The notes under the pieces are model-generated. The model was not told the origin of the DNA. It worked only from the letters and a program-made list of their open reading frames with translations, and made no database searches. Shown in pieces: positions 6,791-8,004 of a stretch of 8,004 bases of DNA (positions are counted from its first letter, which is position 1; each line of letters begins with the position of its first letter). Source of the DNA: Thermotogae bacterium (lineage in GTDB: Bacteria; Thermotogota; Thermotogae; Thermotogales; DSM-5069); NCBI GenBank assembly GCA_003641785.1, contig QNAO01000034.1:1-8004 (forward strand). The letters are read 5' to 3'. Made by a program: the position numbers and the translations under genes.

Positions 6791-7411
6791 ATGAAAATGA
6801 TTTTAGGGAAGAAGATTGGGATGACTCGATTATTCAAGGATAATATGTCTATCCCTGTGACTATTGTAAGAGCGGGCCCTTGCTGGGTTGTACAGAAAAA
6901 AACAAAGCAAGTAGACGGTTACAGTGCGATTCAATTGGGTTTTGATTCTGCGAAACGCGTTAACAAACCTTTAGAGGGCCATTTTAAGAAGGCTCAGGTA
7001 AAGCCGGTTCGATTTTTGAGAGAAATGAGAACAGAGGATATTGATCAGTACGAGATTGGTCAGGAGATAAAGGTAGATATTTTTGAGGTTGGAGAGAAGA
7101 TAGATGTTGTTGGGTGGTCGAAAGGACGCGGATATTCCGGAGCCATGAAGAGATGGGGATTTTCCGGTGGTCCCAAAGCGCATGGTTCTAAATTTCATAG
7201 AGAACTTGGCTCTATCGGACAGCATACAGACCCCGCAAAAATATTGAAAGGCAAGAAAATGCCAGGTCGTTATGGAAATGAGAGAAGGACTATTCACAAT
7301 GCAGAAATCGTGAAAATCGATGCGGAGAACAATCTTATAGCAGTCAAAGGTGGAGTCCCAGGTGCGAGGGGAAGCCTGGTAATCCTTAGGAGTCCCAGGA
7401 GAACCCGATAA
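6791..7411 (+). CDS. rplC: 50S ribosomal protein L3
   Basis: Early-assembly 23S rRNA-binding protein whose extended loop reaches the peptidyl transferase centre. From ATG 6791 the product has 206 residues and begins [15 protein letters not shown], the normal bacterial L3 start; starting at GTG 6767 would add eight non-homologous residues. The long loop is visible as [23 protein letters not shown] (near 111-133), then GSIGQH at 140-145. Gln144 there is the position methylated by PrmB in E. coli L3. [10 protein letters not shown] and KGGVPGARG follow, and the tail is basic. GGAGGTG at 6776-6782 is its ribosome binding site. The spacer to rplD is 24 bases. Translational coupling to rpsJ is likely given the tight junction. 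Confidence 0.97.
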   Translation: MKMILGKKIGMTRLFKDNMSIPVTIVRAGPCWVVQKKTKQVDGYSAIQLGFDSAKRVNKPLEGHFKKAQVKPVRFLREMRTEDIDQYEIGQEIKVDIFEVGEKIDVVGWSKGRGYSGAMKRWGFSGGPKAHGSKFHRELGSIGQHTDPAKILKGKKMPGRYGNERRTIHNAEIVKIDAENNLIAVKGGVPGARGSLVILRSPRRTR

Positions 7412-7435
7412 TGAAGCTTTGAGGAGGAGTTTCAT

Positions 7436-8004
7436 ATGGCGACTACGGATCTTTACAACGTTGAAGGTCAGAAGATAGGTACGTATGAATTGAAAGATGA
7501 AGTTTTTAATATTGATCCCAATCCAGATCTCATGTGGCGATATGTGGATTATCAGTTATCGAGAAGGAGATCTGGAACAGCTTCCACCAAGACCCGCGGA
7601 GAGGTTAGTGGCGGTGGAAGAAAACCGTGGATTCAAAAACACACGGGGCGGGCAAGGCATGGGTCGATTCGTTCACCCATATGGAGACATGGGGGAGTTA
7701 GTCATGGACCCAAACCAAGAGATTGGAGTAAGTCGCTACCGAAGAAAATGAAGAGACTCGCTGTGAAGTCAGCTATTTCACAGAGATACAGAGAGGGTAA
7801 CCTCATAATAATGGATGACTTGAAATTCGATGAACCAAAGAGTAGGAATATTCGGGAAGTTCTTAAAAAATTCGGTTTTTCCGATCTCAAGGTTCTTTTT
7901 ATTTTGCCACAAAAGTCAGTTGAATATGAAAACGTGAAACTTGCTTGCAGGAACATATCTGGTGTCAAAGCCATAATTGCCGATAATCCGGGAGCAACAA
8001 GTGA
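7436..8004 (+). CDS. rplD: 50S ribosomal protein L4 (3' end outside the window)
   Basis: Assembly protein of the large subunit whose loop lines the peptide exit tunnel; in E. coli it also represses the S10 operon. The frame from ATG 7436 is open for 189 codons plus two bases and runs off the right edge. Compared with the roughly 235 residues of T. maritima L4 as I remember it, about 45 residues are missing. GAGGAGGAG at 7421-7429 precedes the start. The tunnel loop is clear: [20 protein letters not shown] near 43-62, then [20 protein letters not shown] and WRHGG near 63-87. Lys63 corresponds to the position where changes give macrolide resistance in E. coli, and it is wild type here. IIADNP near 180-185 is the late conserved segment. 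I saw no frameshift over the visible part. Confidence 0.95.
   Translation, partial: MATTDLYNVEGQKIGTYELKDEVFNIDPNPDLMWRYVDYQLSRRRSGTASTKTRGEVSGGGRKPWIQKHTGRARHGSIRSPIWRHGGVSHGPKPRDWSKSLPKKMKRLAVKSAISQRYREGNLIIMDDLKFDEPKSRNIREVLKKFGFSDLKVLFILPQKSVEYENVKLACRNISGVKAIIADNPGATS

Noticed and set aside
7411..7422. Four-codon mini-ORF (ATG AAG CTT TGA) between rplC and rplD
   Set aside because: It lacks an SD of its own, and such tiny frames arise easily where TAATG occurs; I see no basis for a leader peptide.
7497..7751. + strand frame of 84 codons within rplD
   Set aside because: It lies wholly inside rplD in another frame. The rplD frame reads as L4 throughout, and only the missing stop at the window edge hides it from an ORF finder.
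1..8004. CRISPR arrays, insertion sequences, toxin-antitoxin or defence genes
   Set aside because: I found no regularly spaced direct repeats, transposase-like ORFs or terminal repeats, and all substantial ORFs are accounted for by housekeeping genes.

Overview
The window looks like a chromosomal segment from a thermophilic bacterium of the phylum Thermotogota, most likely a Pseudothermotoga/Thermotoga-type genome. The grounds are the close resemblance of EF-Tu, L3, L4 and KDPG aldolase to Thermotoga maritima sequences as I remember them, the heavy use of AGA/AGG and ATA codons, and strong purine-rich Shine-Dalgarno sites before most genes. The genus is an inference; the phylum is fairly safe.

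Left part (1-1886): two metabolic genes converge. A KDPG/KHG aldolase gene (eda) on the + strand is probably the tail of a sugar-acid catabolic operon that begins outside the window. It faces a PLP-dependent C-S lyase/aminotransferase gene of the MalY/PatB family on the - strand. Only about 66 bases separate their 3' ends, and I see no convincing terminator there.

Middle (1887-2228): a 342-base intergenic region separates patB from the divergently transcribed ribosomal cluster. It holds two candidate + strand sigma70-type promoters. The distal one (P1, TATAAT at 1999-2004) would give a leader of over 200 nt. The proximal one (P2, TTGACA-17-TACAAT) would give a leader of about 28 nt. A back-to-back pair of -10 hexamers and two sets of inverted repeats make this the least explained stretch of the window.

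Right part (2229-8004): a translation cluster runs rpsL, rpsG, fusA, tuf, rpsJ, rplC, rplD, all on the + strand. This is the str operon (S12, S7, EF-G, EF-Tu) followed directly by the start of the S10 operon (S10, L3, L4). Spacers are short and two junctions have GTGA overlaps. A perfect 7-bp GC-rich hairpin with a T-rich tail lies in the 62-base tuf-rpsJ gap, where it could partly insulate or attenuate the two halves. rplD is open at the right edge and lacks roughly the last 45 codons.

I found no CRISPR array, insertion sequence, tRNA/rRNA gene, toxin or defence module. This is mostly a conserved housekeeping region. The items worth a second look are the regulatory architecture upstream of rpsL, the tuf-rpsJ hairpin, and three start codons (patB, fusA, rplC) where the longest-ORF start is probably wrong.
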